Shown in pieces: positions 18,243 to 27,424 of a stretch of 64,000 nt of DNA. The notes under the pieces are model-generated. The model ran no database searches. It was not told where the DNA came from and saw only the letters and a list, made by a program, of their open reading frames with translations. The DNA lies in NCBI RefSeq assembly GCF_020404745.1, contig NZ_JAIZAP010000002.1, forward strand, positions 124,001 to 188,000, written 5' to 3'. Each line of letters begins with the position of its first letter. The stretch's first letter is position 1. The position numbers and the translations under genes are program-made. This DNA comes from Aquibacillus saliphilus (lineage in GTDB: Bacteria; Bacillota; Bacilli; Bacillales; Amphibacillaceae).

Positions 18243-18989
18243 ATGAAGGTGAATTTGCCGGAGGATAGGAAACAAGCAAAGGAAGTAAAAATAGAATTAA
18301 TGCGATTTATGATGGCTTATAAATTTGCGTTAGAAGAAGTAAATACAAAAATCAATATATTACAACAAGAGTTCCAGTATATCCACGATTATAATCCGAT
18401 TGAACATGTGAAATCTCGGATTAAATCTCCTGAGAGTATTTTTAAAAAGACTAAAAAGAAAGGCCATGATTTTTCTTTGGTGGCCATTCGTGAAAATATT
18501 CGAGACATTGCAGGAATCAGAATAAGTTGTTCATTTATATCAGATATTTACAAAATTAGTGAAATGCTACAAAACCAAAAAGATATCACTGTAATTGAAA
18601 GTAAAGATTATATTAAAAACGCGAAACCTAATGGCTATCGAAGTCTACATTTAATAATTGAAATTCCAATTTTTATGTCTGATAGAGAAGAGCGAGTTTA
18701 TGTAGAAATCCAAATTCGTACGATTGCGATGGATTTCTGGGCGAGTTTAGAGCATAAAATATACTACAAATACAAAAAGGAAGTTCCTAAACGGTTGAAA
18801 AATGAATTGAAGGATGCGGCCACATCAGCAATGGAGTTAGATAAGAAGATGGAAAATATTCATTTGGAGATGAACCAACTAAAGGAAAATGTCGAGTTGG
18901 AAGAAGATATACAAGAAATAACGATTGATAAGGAAAGATTTTTTCTTCCTTATGACTTTTTGACAGGTGTAAGTGAAAAAAAAGGTTAG
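18243..18989 (+). CDS. Small alarmone synthetase, RelP/YwaC-like
   Basis: 248 residues, a stand-alone RelA/SpoT synthetase domain without hydrolase or TGS/ACT domains. Motifs: HVKSRIKSPESIFKK (ATP/GTP binding), IRDIAGIRISCSFISDIY, NGYRSLHLIIE, and EIQIRTIAMDFWASLEHKIYYK. It makes pppGpp/ppGpp by pyrophosphate transfer from ATP to GDP/GTP. It is about 35 residues longer than B. subtilis YwaC (about 210), with a coiled-coil-like acidic C-terminus (MENIHLEMNQLKENVELEED). AAGGAGA precedes the ATG at 18243; the upstream frame start lacks a site. The downstream gene at 19008 is only 18 bases away. Confidence 0.85.
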   Translation: MKVNLPEDRKQAKEVKIELMRFMMAYKFALEEVNTKINILQQEFQYIHDYNPIEHVKSRIKSPESIFKKTKKKGHDFSLVAIRENIRDIAGIRISCSFISDIYKISEMLQNQKDITVIESKDYIKNAKPNGYRSLHLIIEIPIFMSDREERVYVEIQIRTIAMDFWASLEHKIYYKYKKEVPKRLKNELKDAATSAMELDKKMENIHLEMNQLKENVELEEDIQEITIDKERFFLPYDFLTGVSEKKG

Positions 18990-19007
18990 TAAGGCGAGGT
19001 GAAAACA

Positions 19008-19442
19008 ATGAAATTTGCAATGAATGATATGCCACATTTTATCAAAGTTGAAATTGAGAAGTTAGAAGGGGACTTAGAACCTTTGACTAAAAAAGCTGCT
19101 AGATATTCTTTTTGGTCGCTTCCATTAATTATTATTTCTTTTTTTAACTTGTTCTTCTTATTATTCGTCATGCCAGGTGGTCCGATATCATCAGCAATAT
19201 TATATGCCCTATTAGGTGCTATCGGCTTGGCATTGTCCAAAGAAGCTAACTATCACCAGAAAGAGATAATGAAATGCAGTATTGCTTTGATGGTTGACAG
19301 AATTAATAAAAGTGATGACGTTAAATCTCATGTCAAAGAAAAGTACACAACCCTTGTTCAAAACCAATCGATGAAGGCGATCAGTTACTTTGTTGAATTC
19401 TTGGAAGAAGAAAATAGAGCTAAGAAACTATCTTATTTTTAA
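19008..19442 (+). CDS. Conserved membrane protein (DUF5392-like)
   Basis: 144 residues. An N-terminal soluble stretch begins MKFAMNDMPHFIKVEIEKLE; two adjacent membrane helices follow (about 37-57 and 63-80, with an invariant-looking PGGP turn), then ALSKEANYHQKE and a helical cytoplasmic tail ending VEFLEEENRAKK. This resembles the DUF5392 family of Bacillaceae, function unknown. The ATG follows GCGAGGTG. It is cotranscribed with the alarmone synthetase (18-base gap), which is the only functional hint. Confidence 0.65.
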   Translation: MKFAMNDMPHFIKVEIEKLEGDLEPLTKKAARYSFWSLPLIIISFFNLFFLLFVMPGGPISSAILYALLGAIGLALSKEANYHQKEIMKCSIALMVDRINKSDDVKSHVKEKYTTLVQNQSMKAISYFVEFLEEENRAKKLSYF

Positions 19443-19527
19443 AAAAATAAATAACAAGATAATAGATAAAAGTAATAATCCATTCCATTAATCAATGGGG
19501 ATTGTCAGTAGAAGGGTGGTATAAGGA

Positions 19528-20133
19528 TTGCCTAAAATTACTTTTCATAATTTATCGGAAGAGAAAAGACGATTATTATTAGATGCAGTACAGAAAGAAT
19601 TTTCGAGAGTTCCATTATTTCAAGCTTCCATCGCTAATATTATTAAAACGGCTAAAATACCGCGCGGAAGCTTCTATCAATACTTCGAGGATAAAGAGGA
19701 TGCGTATTTCTATCTACTTAACAAACTCACCCTCCAAACTAATAATAAGTTTTTATGGATATTAAAAAAGAATGATGGCAATTTATTTGAAGCAATGCCA
19801 GAGTTTTTCCAAACTATGATCGAAGAAGATGACAATTTTAACTTTTTGAAAAATGCATTCTTAAATATGAATCACAAAATCGAAAATTCCCTTTCTGAAA
19901 TGTTTACAAAAGAAGAGAATGAAGATAAATTTGATGTGTTTCGTGAACAAATTAAAAGGAGCAATTTAAATGTGACATCAGACGAAGAGTTATTACATCT
20001 GATGAAAATCATCTCTGCTGTTACCTTTCACAATTTTATTGATAAATTTTCAAAGGAATTGTCCAATGAGAAGGCATTGAATAATTACAAGATACAAATG
20101 AGTTTGTTGAAAAATGGATTAATTCGAAACTAA
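19528..20133 (+). CDS. TetR-family transcriptional regulator
   Basis: 201 residues. The N-terminal helix-turn-helix is canonical: KRRLLLDAVQKEF, then ASIANIIKTAKIPRGSFYQYFEDKEDAYFYLL (residues about 32-63). The C-terminal ligand domain is unremarkable and includes no recognised effector motif. TTG start behind GAAGGGTGG. No divergent target is next to it; it may regulate itself or distant genes. Followed by a strong terminator. Confidence 0.85.
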   Translation: MPKITFHNLSEEKRRLLLDAVQKEFSRVPLFQASIANIIKTAKIPRGSFYQYFEDKEDAYFYLLNKLTLQTNNKFLWILKKNDGNLFEAMPEFFQTMIEEDDNFNFLKNAFLNMNHKIENSLSEMFTKEENEDKFDVFREQIKRSNLNVTSDEELLHLMKIISAVTFHNFIDKFSKELSNEKALNNYKIQMSLLKNGLIRN

Positions 20134-20147
20134 GCTAACTTATAGAA

Positions 20148-20191
20148 AACAAAACCGACGTTATCCTTAATAAGGTAACGTCGGTTTTGTT
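20148..20191. terminator. Strong terminator after the tetR gene
   Basis: A stem of about 20 bp (AACAAAACCGACGTTA and complement, plus CCTTA/TAAGG) with one bulge and T/A tails on both sides. No gene between here and 20424. Confidence 0.8.
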
Positions 20192-20404
20192 CATGGACGA
20201 GTATAGAGGAGTATCGGTTATCGGCAAATGCCCTGTGGATAGGCATTCCTACGACACAATTTAGCAATAAATCAATAATGACATTAGTTTTAAAGGTAAA
20301 GCTTGTGGAATTATAGTATTTCCGATACAATTTTGATACGAGATTAGTAGAATTTCATTTGGACTAATTATAGTGTAACTCAAGTCTATTTACTTGCGGT
20401 TGTT

Positions 20405-20419
20405 TGAAAGGGGTTTCAT
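20405..20419 (+). promoter_or_regulatory. Ribosome site inside a small palindrome, copy 1
   Basis: TGAAAGGGGTTTCAT precedes the sensor sugar-binding protein gene. TGAAA and TTTCA can pair, placing the GGGG of the ribosome site in the loop. The identical 15-mer precedes chvE at 24670. Confidence 0.45.
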
Positions 20420-20423
20420 AATT

Positions 20424-21425
20424 TTGAGAAAACTGCTTTTCATCTATTTAATATTAATCGGACTATTTGTCTTATATGTATATAATTATCAAATAGAAAC
20501 GGAGAATGCGACAACACGGGAATGGTCTGAAAATGAATTAAAGGGAAATATGGATGAAACCTATGTAATGGTTACCTTTCAGGTAGGTATTGATTATTGG
20601 AAACCAGCATTAAAAGGATTTGAGGATGCCGCAGAAGCGTTGAATGTTTCGGTTGAATACCGCGGTGCGACCCAATATGACTTAAATGAAGAAATAACGG
20701 TATTAGAACAGGTGATTGCTAAAAACCCCGCGGGAATTGCAGTATCAACAATGGATCCTGAGGCTTTAAATCCGGTAATCGATAAAGCGGTAGACGCTGG
20801 GATTCCCATCGTTATGTTTGATGCAGATGCACCAGAAAGTAAAGCATATTCCTTTTTAGGAACCGATAACTATTACGCCGGGGTAGAAGCTGCACATAAG
20901 ATGGCGGAGTTATTAGATAAAGATGGCGAAGTTGGTGTGATTACGCAGCCAAATCAATTAAATCATCAGGAACGTACACAAGGATTTCAAGATACTATTT
21001 TCATGGAATATTCTGATATGGAGGTCGTAACGATCAAAGATGGTCGAGGCGATCAAATGTTGTCAAGACAAGTTACAGAGGAAATTATGACGGATTTTCC
21101 AGATGTAGATGGAATTTTTGCGACAGAGGCAAATGGCGGCGTGGGGGTTGGTCAAGCGATAGTTGACAACAATCTCCAGGAGTCAATTGAAATTATTAGT
21201 TTTGATACTGATAAAGGAACGCTTGATATGATTGAAGACGGCACAATTTCTGCAACGCTAGCACAGGGAACATGGGAAATGGGGTATTGGTCGCTACAAT
21301 TTTTATTCCATCTTCAACATGATATTGTTGAACAAGAAGATGAAAACACACCATTACCGCGTTACATGGATACTGGTGTTACGATTGTTACTCAAGAAAA
21401 TGTGGATTCTTATTATCCGCATTAA
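20424..21425 (+). CDS. Membrane-anchored sugar-binding sensor protein (XylFII-like)
   Basis: 333 residues. A single N-terminal membrane helix (about 5-25, LLFIYLILIGLFVLYVY), without a lipobox, anchors a type I periplasmic-binding domain of the RbsB/ribose family: MVTFQVGIDYWKPALKGFEDAA, VLEQVIAKNPAGIAVSTMDP, GIPIVMFDADAP, then GTDNYYAGVEAA and EIISFDTDKGTLDMI. It lies directly before a YesM-type kinase, so it probably presents bound sugar to the kinase rather than feeding a permease. This is the arrangement of XylFII with LytS in Clostridium beijerinckii. TTG start after TGAAAGGGG; 25 bases separate it from the kinase gene. Confidence 0.85.
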   Translation: MRKLLFIYLILIGLFVLYVYNYQIETENATTREWSENELKGNMDETYVMVTFQVGIDYWKPALKGFEDAAEALNVSVEYRGATQYDLNEEITVLEQVIAKNPAGIAVSTMDPEALNPVIDKAVDAGIPIVMFDADAPESKAYSFLGTDNYYAGVEAAHKMAELLDKDGEVGVITQPNQLNHQERTQGFQDTIFMEYSDMEVVTIKDGRGDQMLSRQVTEEIMTDFPDVDGIFATEANGGVGVGQAIVDNNLQESIEIISFDTDKGTLDMIEDGTISATLAQGTWEMGYWSLQFLFHLQHDIVEQEDENTPLPRYMDTGVTIVTQENVDSYYPH

Positions 21426-21450
21426 ACCTCTCTAGAATGGATTGATCTTA

Positions 21451-23280
21451 TTGAAGCGTTGGATCCAAATTAATAATTTACCCATTCGATATAAGTTAAT
21501 CTCTCACTTTTTAATTATTAGTATTATTCCAATAATTTGTCTGGGATTGTTAATCAATTGGACAGTTGAACGAGTACTTGAGCAACAAGCGAATGAAAAT
21601 ACCTTACAACTGATAAGCAAGGTCAACGAAACCTTTGAATTCTATATTGATAACATGCAAAGTATTACCTATTATATAGCTTTCAATGAAAATGTGCAGG
21701 ATTTTTTTGGTCAAGATGAGGAAGAACAACAAAGTTCTGCAGACAATATTGAATATGATATCCAACGGTATCTTCGCAATTTTACAACTCTATCACCTGA
21801 GGTGGCTGGTTTATTAGTTGTAAATAACGAGGGAGACTATGTAAGTAATGAATTTCATGCATCTGCTAATCAAGATTTAACAAAAGAATCATGGTATCAA
21901 GAAGCAGTTGACAATAAAGGGATTTTTAAAATAATTGGACAACCTGAAGGTCGAAATATATCTTCAATAGTGAATTACAAAAACGATGAAGTGGTTTCGG
22001 TTGTTCGAGCAGTAGTGGACCCATATACACAAGAGGTACAGGGTGTTATTTTAATCGATTTAAAGTTAAGAGTAATTGCTGAAACAGTAGGAGATGTACG
22101 ATTAGGAAAAACGGGCTATCTTATGGTTGTCGATGACCAAAATCAAAATATCTATCAACCAGATGATCCTTTAATTGAAACAATTCCAAATGAATGGATA
22201 GAAGGAGAAAATTCAGGTAACTTTTCAAAAAAAATTAATTCACAAGAATTGCAATTTATCTTTCAAGAATCTACGTTTGCTAATTGGACGACGATTGGTG
22301 TATTCCCTGCAGAGGAAACGACTTTCGAAATGCGAGAGATTCAGTTTTATTTAGTTGTTTTTGTTTTTATTCTTATGTTATTTGGCATTCCGTTATCGTA
22401 TTTTCTATCGAATTCGATATCCAATCCAATCTCACAATTAATGACCTTCATGCGGAAAGCAGAAGGGGGAAATCTTGATGTTCGTTACAAGGAAAAGCGG
22501 GATGATGAGATTGGTTTACTTGGACGTAGTTTTAACAAAATGCTGGTGCAAATTAATCAATTACTAAGCTTAACAGAGCGGCATGAAAGACAAAAACGAG
22601 AAGCAGAATTTAGAAGTCTACAAGCAAATATTAACCCGCATTTTCTCTATAATACACTCGATACGATTCAATGGATGGCAAGAAAGCAGAAGGCTGATGA
22701 TGTAGCTGAAGTAGTCGAGTCTTTGGCGAAATTGTTCAGAATTGGTTTAAGTAAGGGAAGAGATACAATTACACTGCTTGAGGAGATAGAGCATATTGAA
22801 AGCTATCTGATGATCCAAAAAACGAGGTATCGTAATAAATTAAACTACCGGATTGATGTGCACGAAAGTCTTCATTCTTTATATGTATTAAAATTTATTT
22901 TACAGCCGATTATCGAAAATGCCATCTATCATGGTATCAAGGAACGACGAGGCGCTGGTCATATTGTTGTGACGGCAGAGGAAAAAGAGCAAAAACTATC
23001 AGTTGTTATTGAGGACGATGGAATTGGCATGTCAGAATCTCAACTTCAAGAAATGCAAAAGGCGTTAAGCGAGGCTATTAAACGAACAGAGAATCAAGGA
23101 GAAACAAGGTCTAAAAAAGGCTATGGGATGTTGAATGTTCAAGCCAGGATTTTATTAGCATTTGGAGAAGGTTACGGTATCCATGTTGGTAGTAACGATA
23201 ACGGTGGTACAACCATCGAAATCTTATTACCAATTCTATTTGATGATAGGATGGTAAAAGGGGATTTATATAATGCGTAA
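21451..23280 (+). CDS. YesM-type sensor histidine kinase
   Basis: 609 residues from a TTG at 21451 (another in-frame TTG is 9 bases upstream; the ribosome site is weak). Membrane helix 1 at about 15-37, an extracellular Cache-like domain (about 40-285), helix 2 (about 293-315), and HAMP (SNPISQLMTFMRKAEGGNL). The histidine-kinase domain has the phospho-acceptor His at about 397 (ANINPHFLYNTLDTIQWM) and an HATPase with IIENAIYHGI, DDGIGM and KGYGMLNV motifs. It should phosphorylate the YesN-like regulator, with which it overlaps by 8 bases, in response to the sugar-binding sensor upstream. Confidence 0.9.
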   Translation: MKRWIQINNLPIRYKLISHFLIISIIPIICLGLLINWTVERVLEQQANENTLQLISKVNETFEFYIDNMQSITYYIAFNENVQDFFGQDEEEQQSSADNIEYDIQRYLRNFTTLSPEVAGLLVVNNEGDYVSNEFHASANQDLTKESWYQEAVDNKGIFKIIGQPEGRNISSIVNYKNDEVVSVVRAVVDPYTQEVQGVILIDLKLRVIAETVGDVRLGKTGYLMVVDDQNQNIYQPDDPLIETIPNEWIEGENSGNFSKKINSQELQFIFQESTFANWTTIGVFPAEETTFEMREIQFYLVVFVFILMLFGIPLSYFLSNSISNPISQLMTFMRKAEGGNLDVRYKEKRDDEIGLLGRSFNKMLVQINQLLSLTERHERQKREAEFRSLQANINPHFLYNTLDTIQWMARKQKADDVAEVVESLAKLFRIGLSKGRDTITLLEEIEHIESYLMIQKTRYRNKLNYRIDVHESLHSLYVLKFILQPIIENAIYHGIKERRGAGHIVVTAEEKEQKLSVVIEDDGIGMSESQLQEMQKALSEAIKRTENQGETRSKKGYGMLNVQARILLAFGEGYGIHVGSNDNGGTTIEILLPILFDDRMVKGDLYNA

Positions 23281-24463
23281 ATGGAAAGTATTAATTGCAG
23301 ATGATGAATTTATTATTCGTGATGGTATCCGATCGTCCGTTGAATGGGAAAAGCATGGTATGGAAGTAGTTGGTGAAGCGGAGGATGGAGAAGAAGCAGT
23401 TGAACTAGCTCTTGAGCATCAAATTGATATTCTTTTGATTGATCTAAATATGCCATTGATGAATGGCATTAATGCAATGAAAAAGTTAAAGGAGCAATTG
23501 CCAGATTGCAAAATGCTTGTTATAACGGGTTATGATGAATTTCACTATGCACAAGAAGCAATTCGATTACAGGTAGAGGATTATTTGTTGAAACCTGTAA
23601 ATCCGGAAAAACTGCAAGATTTGTTACTAGAGCTAAAGCAAAAACTAGATATAGAAGTGGATCAGAAGGCATACTTGAAACAAGCGGCAAATCAATTAAA
23701 GAAGAATTATGCACAACTACAGGAAAGATTTTTTCAAGAGTGGATAGAAGGACAACTAGCAAAGGAAGAAATTATAGAGCAATTGCAATTCTTAAGTTAT
23801 CCAGCAACTTCACCTGAGCAATATATCGTAATTAGGTGGCCAGAATACCATCGAAGTCAATCATTTATGCAAGAAAATGATCGGCAAGTTTTATTATTTG
23901 CGATTGAGAATATTGTGAAAGAAATACTAGGGTCAGAGAAGGCTGCTGTATTTCGTGATCGCGCCCATTTACTTAATGTTTGTTTGTGGCAACAAGTCTC
24001 AAATGAGCAAATTGAAAAAATAGAAGAGTCAGTCCAAAAATATCTTAATATAGCTGTCTATTGGTATAAAGCAGAAGTGAATGAAGATTTAACAGATATA
24101 TATAAAGTTTATGATTGGTGCAAAATGGAAATAGAGAAGCAAATTCGAATTTCGCCAATTGCTAAACAGGCAAAAACTTTTGTGGAACAAAATTACCAGG
24201 ATTCTTCGCTTACGTTAGACAGGGTTGCTGACGCATTACATGTCTCGACGGTTTACCTAAGCCGTATGATGAAACAAGAGTTAGGAATTTCTTATGTGGG
24301 TCTTTTAACACAACTGCGTATAAATAAAGCAGCAGATTTATTGAAAACAACTGATATGACAATGCGGGATATTGCAGAGGAAATTGGTTTTGAATCACAG
24401 CATTACTTCAGTACAACTTTTAAGAAGAAGGTTGGCATCTCGCCGATGCAATTTAAAAAATAA
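23273..24463 (+). CDS. YesN-type response regulator with AraC DNA-binding domain
   Basis: 396 residues. The receiver domain has the acidic pair DDE at 10-12, the phospho-acceptor Asp57 (ILLIDLNMP) and Lys of LLKPVNPEK. A linker follows, then two AraC-type helix-turn-helices (TLDRVADALHVSTVYLSRMMK, about 320-340, and MRDIAEEIGFESQHYFSTTFKKKVGISP). It probably activates the downstream chvE-gguAB transporter operon when phosphorylated. The start overlaps the kinase gene; AAAAGGGGAT is the ribosome site. Confidence 0.9.
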   Translation: MRKWKVLIADDEFIIRDGIRSSVEWEKHGMEVVGEAEDGEEAVELALEHQIDILLIDLNMPLMNGINAMKKLKEQLPDCKMLVITGYDEFHYAQEAIRLQVEDYLLKPVNPEKLQDLLLELKQKLDIEVDQKAYLKQAANQLKKNYAQLQERFFQEWIEGQLAKEEIIEQLQFLSYPATSPEQYIVIRWPEYHRSQSFMQENDRQVLLFAIENIVKEILGSEKAAVFRDRAHLLNVCLWQQVSNEQIEKIEESVQKYLNIAVYWYKAEVNEDLTDIYKVYDWCKMEIEKQIRISPIAKQAKTFVEQNYQDSSLTLDRVADALHVSTVYLSRMMKQELGISYVGLLTQLRINKAADLLKTTDMTMRDIAEEIGFESQHYFSTTFKKKVGISPMQFKK

Positions 24464-24474
24464 GTTGTAACTAG

Positions 24475-24507
24475 AAACACTTTCCAATCCTAATGGAAAG
24501 TGTTTTT
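24475..24507 (+). terminator. Terminator between regulator and transporter operons
   Basis: A 12-bp stem AAACACTTTCCA/TGGAAAGTGTTT, 7-base loop, TT tail. It makes the transporter genes a separate transcription unit. Confidence 0.8.
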
Positions 24508-24610
24508 CTATGTGTTCTAGTAAAAGTACCGAATATCCGACTCGGATTCTAAATGAAATTTTACGAATAGATTACAATTAGATTAAATATTTATAAAAAC
24601 GGTTTAAAAT

Positions 24611-24628
24611 AATGTAAAGCCTTACATT
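24611..24628 (+). promoter_or_regulatory. Inverted repeat in the chvE leader
   Basis: AATGTAA-AGCC-TTACATT is a perfect 7-bp inverted repeat around 4 bases, 59 bases before the chvE ATG and just downstream of a possible -10 (TATAAA, 24592-24597). Its outline resembles a catabolite-response element but the central CG is GC. It may bind a repressor such as CcpA or a sugar regulator. Confidence 0.4.
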
Positions 24629-24669
24629 GAGAGTGGTGTTATTCTAGTAACGAAAGATATTAAAAGGAA

Positions 24670-24684
24670 TGAAAGGGGTTTCAT
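24670..24684 (+). promoter_or_regulatory. Ribosome site inside a small palindrome, copy 2
   Basis: The same TGAAAGGGGTTTCAT as at 20405-20419, here ending 2 bases before the chvE ATG. Confidence 0.45.
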
Positions 24685-24686
24685 TA

Positions 24687-25793
24687 ATGAAAAAACTAGG
24701 TTTATTCGCACTATTATTTAGTCTTATGTTGTTTTTAGCAGCCTGTGGCGGAGATGACGACGCTTCCGGGGGATCAGACGATGGAGGAGAAGTAGAGGCA
24801 AAGGATGCTTCAATTGGTATTGCAATGCCAACAAAGTCATCAGCAAGATGGGTTGATGATGGAGATAACATGGTCAAGCAATTAGAAGAGCTTGGTTATG
24901 AAACTGATTTACAGTATGCAGAGGATGACGTTGATAAGCAAATTGAGCAAATTGAAAATATGATTGTAAAAGGCGCGAATGTTCTTGTTGTTGCATCAAT
25001 CGACGGTACAGCACTAACAAATGTATTAGCGAAAGCTGCTGAGCAAGATATTGAAGTAATTGCCTATGACCGACTAATTATGGGAACACCAGACGTTAGT
25101 TATTATGCTACATTTGATAATTTCCAAGTAGGTGTATTACAAGCTTCATATATTGAAGAAGCGTTGAACCTAAAAGAAGAGGACGGACCATTTAACATTG
25201 AAGTATTTGGTGGCTCGCCAGATGACAATAACGCATATTTCTTCTGGGATGGTGCAATGTCTGTTCTACAACCACACATTGATAGTGGAAAAGTAGTAGT
25301 CCAAAGTGAACAAACAGATTTTGAACAAGCGGCAACAATGCGTTGGGATGGAAACCTAGCAAAATCACGTATGGAAAACATTCTAAGTAAAGCGTATTCA
25401 GGTGGTGAAACCGTTGATGCAGTTTTGTCACCTTATGATGGCATCAGTCGTGGTGTAATCCAGGCATTAAAAGGTGTAGGTTATGGTTCTGGTGATTTAC
25501 CGATGCCTGTTATTTCAGGGCAAGATGCTGAACTAGCTTCGATAAAATCGATTATTGCTGGAGAACAAACACAAACAGTTTTTAAAGATACACGTGACCT
25601 AGCTGCTGTTGTGGTAAATATGATTGAAGCAATCCTAACAGGTGAAGAAGCAGAGGTAAATGATACAGAAACTTATGACAATGATGTAGAAGTTATTCCT
25701 TCTTACCTAGTTGAACCTGTCTCTGTAGATATAAACAATTACCAAGAAATAGTAATTGATAGCGGATATTACGATGAATCAGAACTAGAATAA
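24687..25793 (+). CDS. chvE: ChvE/XylF-type sugar-binding lipoprotein
   Basis: 368 residues. A lipoprotein signal ends LFLAAC (Cys20), followed by a Gly/Asp-rich linker and a type I sugar-binding fold: [58 protein letters not shown] and VISGQDAEL. These match ChvE, the binding protein of the multiple-sugar transporter (xylose, glucose, galactose or arabinose in known cases). It is displayed on the outer membrane face and delivers sugar to GguB/GguA. I chose the ATG at 24687, which follows GAAAGGGG. Confidence 0.85.
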   Translation: MKKLGLFALLFSLMLFLAACGGDDDASGGSDDGGEVEAKDASIGIAMPTKSSARWVDDGDNMVKQLEELGYETDLQYAEDDVDKQIEQIENMIVKGANVLVVASIDGTALTNVLAKAAEQDIEVIAYDRLIMGTPDVSYYATFDNFQVGVLQASYIEEALNLKEEDGPFNIEVFGGSPDDNNAYFFWDGAMSVLQPHIDSGKVVVQSEQTDFEQAATMRWDGNLAKSRMENILSKAYSGGETVDAVLSPYDGISRGVIQALKGVGYGSGDLPMPVISGQDAELASIKSIIAGEQTQTVFKDTRDLAAVVVNMIEAILTGEEAEVNDTETYDNDVEVIPSYLVEPVSVDINNYQEIVIDSGYYDESELE

Positions 25794-25800
25794 GCAATTC

Positions 25801-25836
25801 TGATTCAGTGGTGATCTAAGGGTCGCCACTGAATCA
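25801..25836 (+). terminator. Intercistronic hairpin after chvE
   Basis: Perfect 11-bp arms TGATTCAGTGG and CCACTGAATCA with a 14-base loop and only a short T-run (ATTTCC). It is well placed as a leaky terminator or 3' mRNA stabiliser that keeps binding protein in excess over the permease. Confidence 0.65.
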
Positions 25837-25873
25837 TTTCCAATACGTTATTTACTTGGAAGGTGGTGAGGGT

Positions 25874-27424
25874 ATGTCAGATTATATTTTAGAGATGCGT
25901 AACATAACGAAAACATTCCCTGGTGTTAAAGCTTTAGATAATGTTAATTTAAAGGTTGAAAAAGGAAAGATCCATGCACTAGTTGGTGAAAACGGTGCGG
26001 GTAAATCTACATTAATGAAGGTTTTAAGTGGTGTCTATCCTAGTGGGACTTATGATGGTGGTATTTACTTTGAGGAAAATGAATGTCACTTTAAAGATAT
26101 TAACCAAAGTGAAGATGTTGGAATCGTTATTATTCACCAAGAGCTAGCATTAAGTCCATTCTTATCGATAGCTGAAAATATTTTCTTAGGTAATGAAAGA
26201 CAATCTAAGCAGATAATGAATTGGAAGGAAACGTTTTCGGAATCGAAAAAATTGTTAGACCAAGTTGGCCTGAAAGATTCACCCGAAACAGCCGTGATGA
26301 ATATTGGTGTTGGTAAACAACAACTGGTGGAAATTGCAAAAGCCCTATCTAAAAATGTTAAATTGTTGATTCTTGATGAACCAACGGCAGCGTTAAATGA
26401 AACAGATAGTGAAAATTTATTGAAGCTGCTAAATGAACTTAAAAAACAAGGAATTACTTCTATTCTTATTTCTCATAAATTAAATGAAGTTTCTAGTATT
26501 TCGGATTCAATTACCATTTTGCGTGATGGTCAAACCGTTGAAACGATTAAAACGAATGAAGAAAAGGTATCAGAGGATCGTATAATTAAAGGAATGGTAG
26601 GACGAGAGCTGACAAGTCGTTTCCCACAACGTGTATCTGAAATAGGGGAAACTATTTTTGAAGTGAAAGATTGGAATGTCTATCATCCCGCGCAGCGTGA
26701 TCGTAAAGTGATAGATAATGTCAATATGCATATTCGCCGCGGTGAAGTTGTGGGAATAGCCGGTTTGATGGGTGCAGGTAGAACCGAGCTAGCGATGAGT
26801 ATTTTTGGGAAAGCTTATGGAAAGAAAATAACTGGGTCATTATACAAGAATGGTAAGGAAGTTACTGCTAATACAGTAAGTGAAGCAATAACAAATGGTA
26901 TTGCCTACGTTTCAGAGGATCGTAAAACATACGGATTAAATTTAATTGATGATATTAAACGAAATATTACCTTGGCTAACCTTAAGCGGATTTCTAGTAA
27001 TTCTATCATTGATGAACGTAAGGAAATTACAGAGGCACAATTCTTAAGAGAAAAATTAAACATTAAAACACCAACACTTGAACAAGTTGCAGGCAACTTA
27101 AGTGGTGGGAATCAACAAAAAATTGTATTAAGTAAATGGATTTTTACTGAGCCTGATATTTTAATTTTGGATGAGCCTACACGTGGAATTGATGTGGGAG
27201 CCAAGTTCGAAATCTATTCTCAGATTAATGAATTAGCGGCTGAGGGAATGGGAGTATTAGTTATTTCATCAGAACTTCCTGAGGTACTTGGACTCTCAGA
27301 CCGTATTTATGTAATGAATGAAGGACGTATAACTGGTGAGCTTGATCGTGGAGAAGCGGACCAAGAAAGTGTTATGCGTTATATGGCTGGAGCTGGAGGT
27401 GCTAATAATGGAAACATTAATTAA
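25874..27424 (+). CDS. gguA: Sugar ABC transporter ATPase (GguA/XylG type)
   Basis: 516 residues with two fused nucleotide-binding domains, as usual in the ribose/xylose class. The N-terminal domain has Walker [10 protein letters not shown] (about 38), Walker [12 protein letters not shown] and H-loop ISHKL. The C-terminal domain has a degenerate Walker A (GLMGAGRTE, about 297), signature LSGGNQQK and Walker [11 protein letters not shown]. It powers import with GguB. Start at 25874 behind AAGGTGGTGAGG; it overlaps gguB by 17 bases, so the two are coupled. Confidence 0.9.
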   Translation: MSDYILEMRNITKTFPGVKALDNVNLKVEKGKIHALVGENGAGKSTLMKVLSGVYPSGTYDGGIYFEENECHFKDINQSEDVGIVIIHQELALSPFLSIAENIFLGNERQSKQIMNWKETFSESKKLLDQVGLKDSPETAVMNIGVGKQQLVEIAKALSKNVKLLILDEPTAALNETDSENLLKLLNELKKQGITSILISHKLNEVSSISDSITILRDGQTVETIKTNEEKVSEDRIIKGMVGRELTSRFPQRVSEIGETIFEVKDWNVYHPAQRDRKVIDNVNMHIRRGEVVGIAGLMGAGRTELAMSIFGKAYGKKITGSLYKNGKEVTANTVSEAITNGIAYVSEDRKTYGLNLIDDIKRNITLANLKRISSNSIIDERKEITEAQFLREKLNIKTPTLEQVAGNLSGGNQQKIVLSKWIFTEPDILILDEPTRGIDVGAKFEIYSQINELAAEGMGVLVISSELPEVLGLSDRIYVMNEGRITGELDRGEADQESVMRYMAGAGGANNGNIN

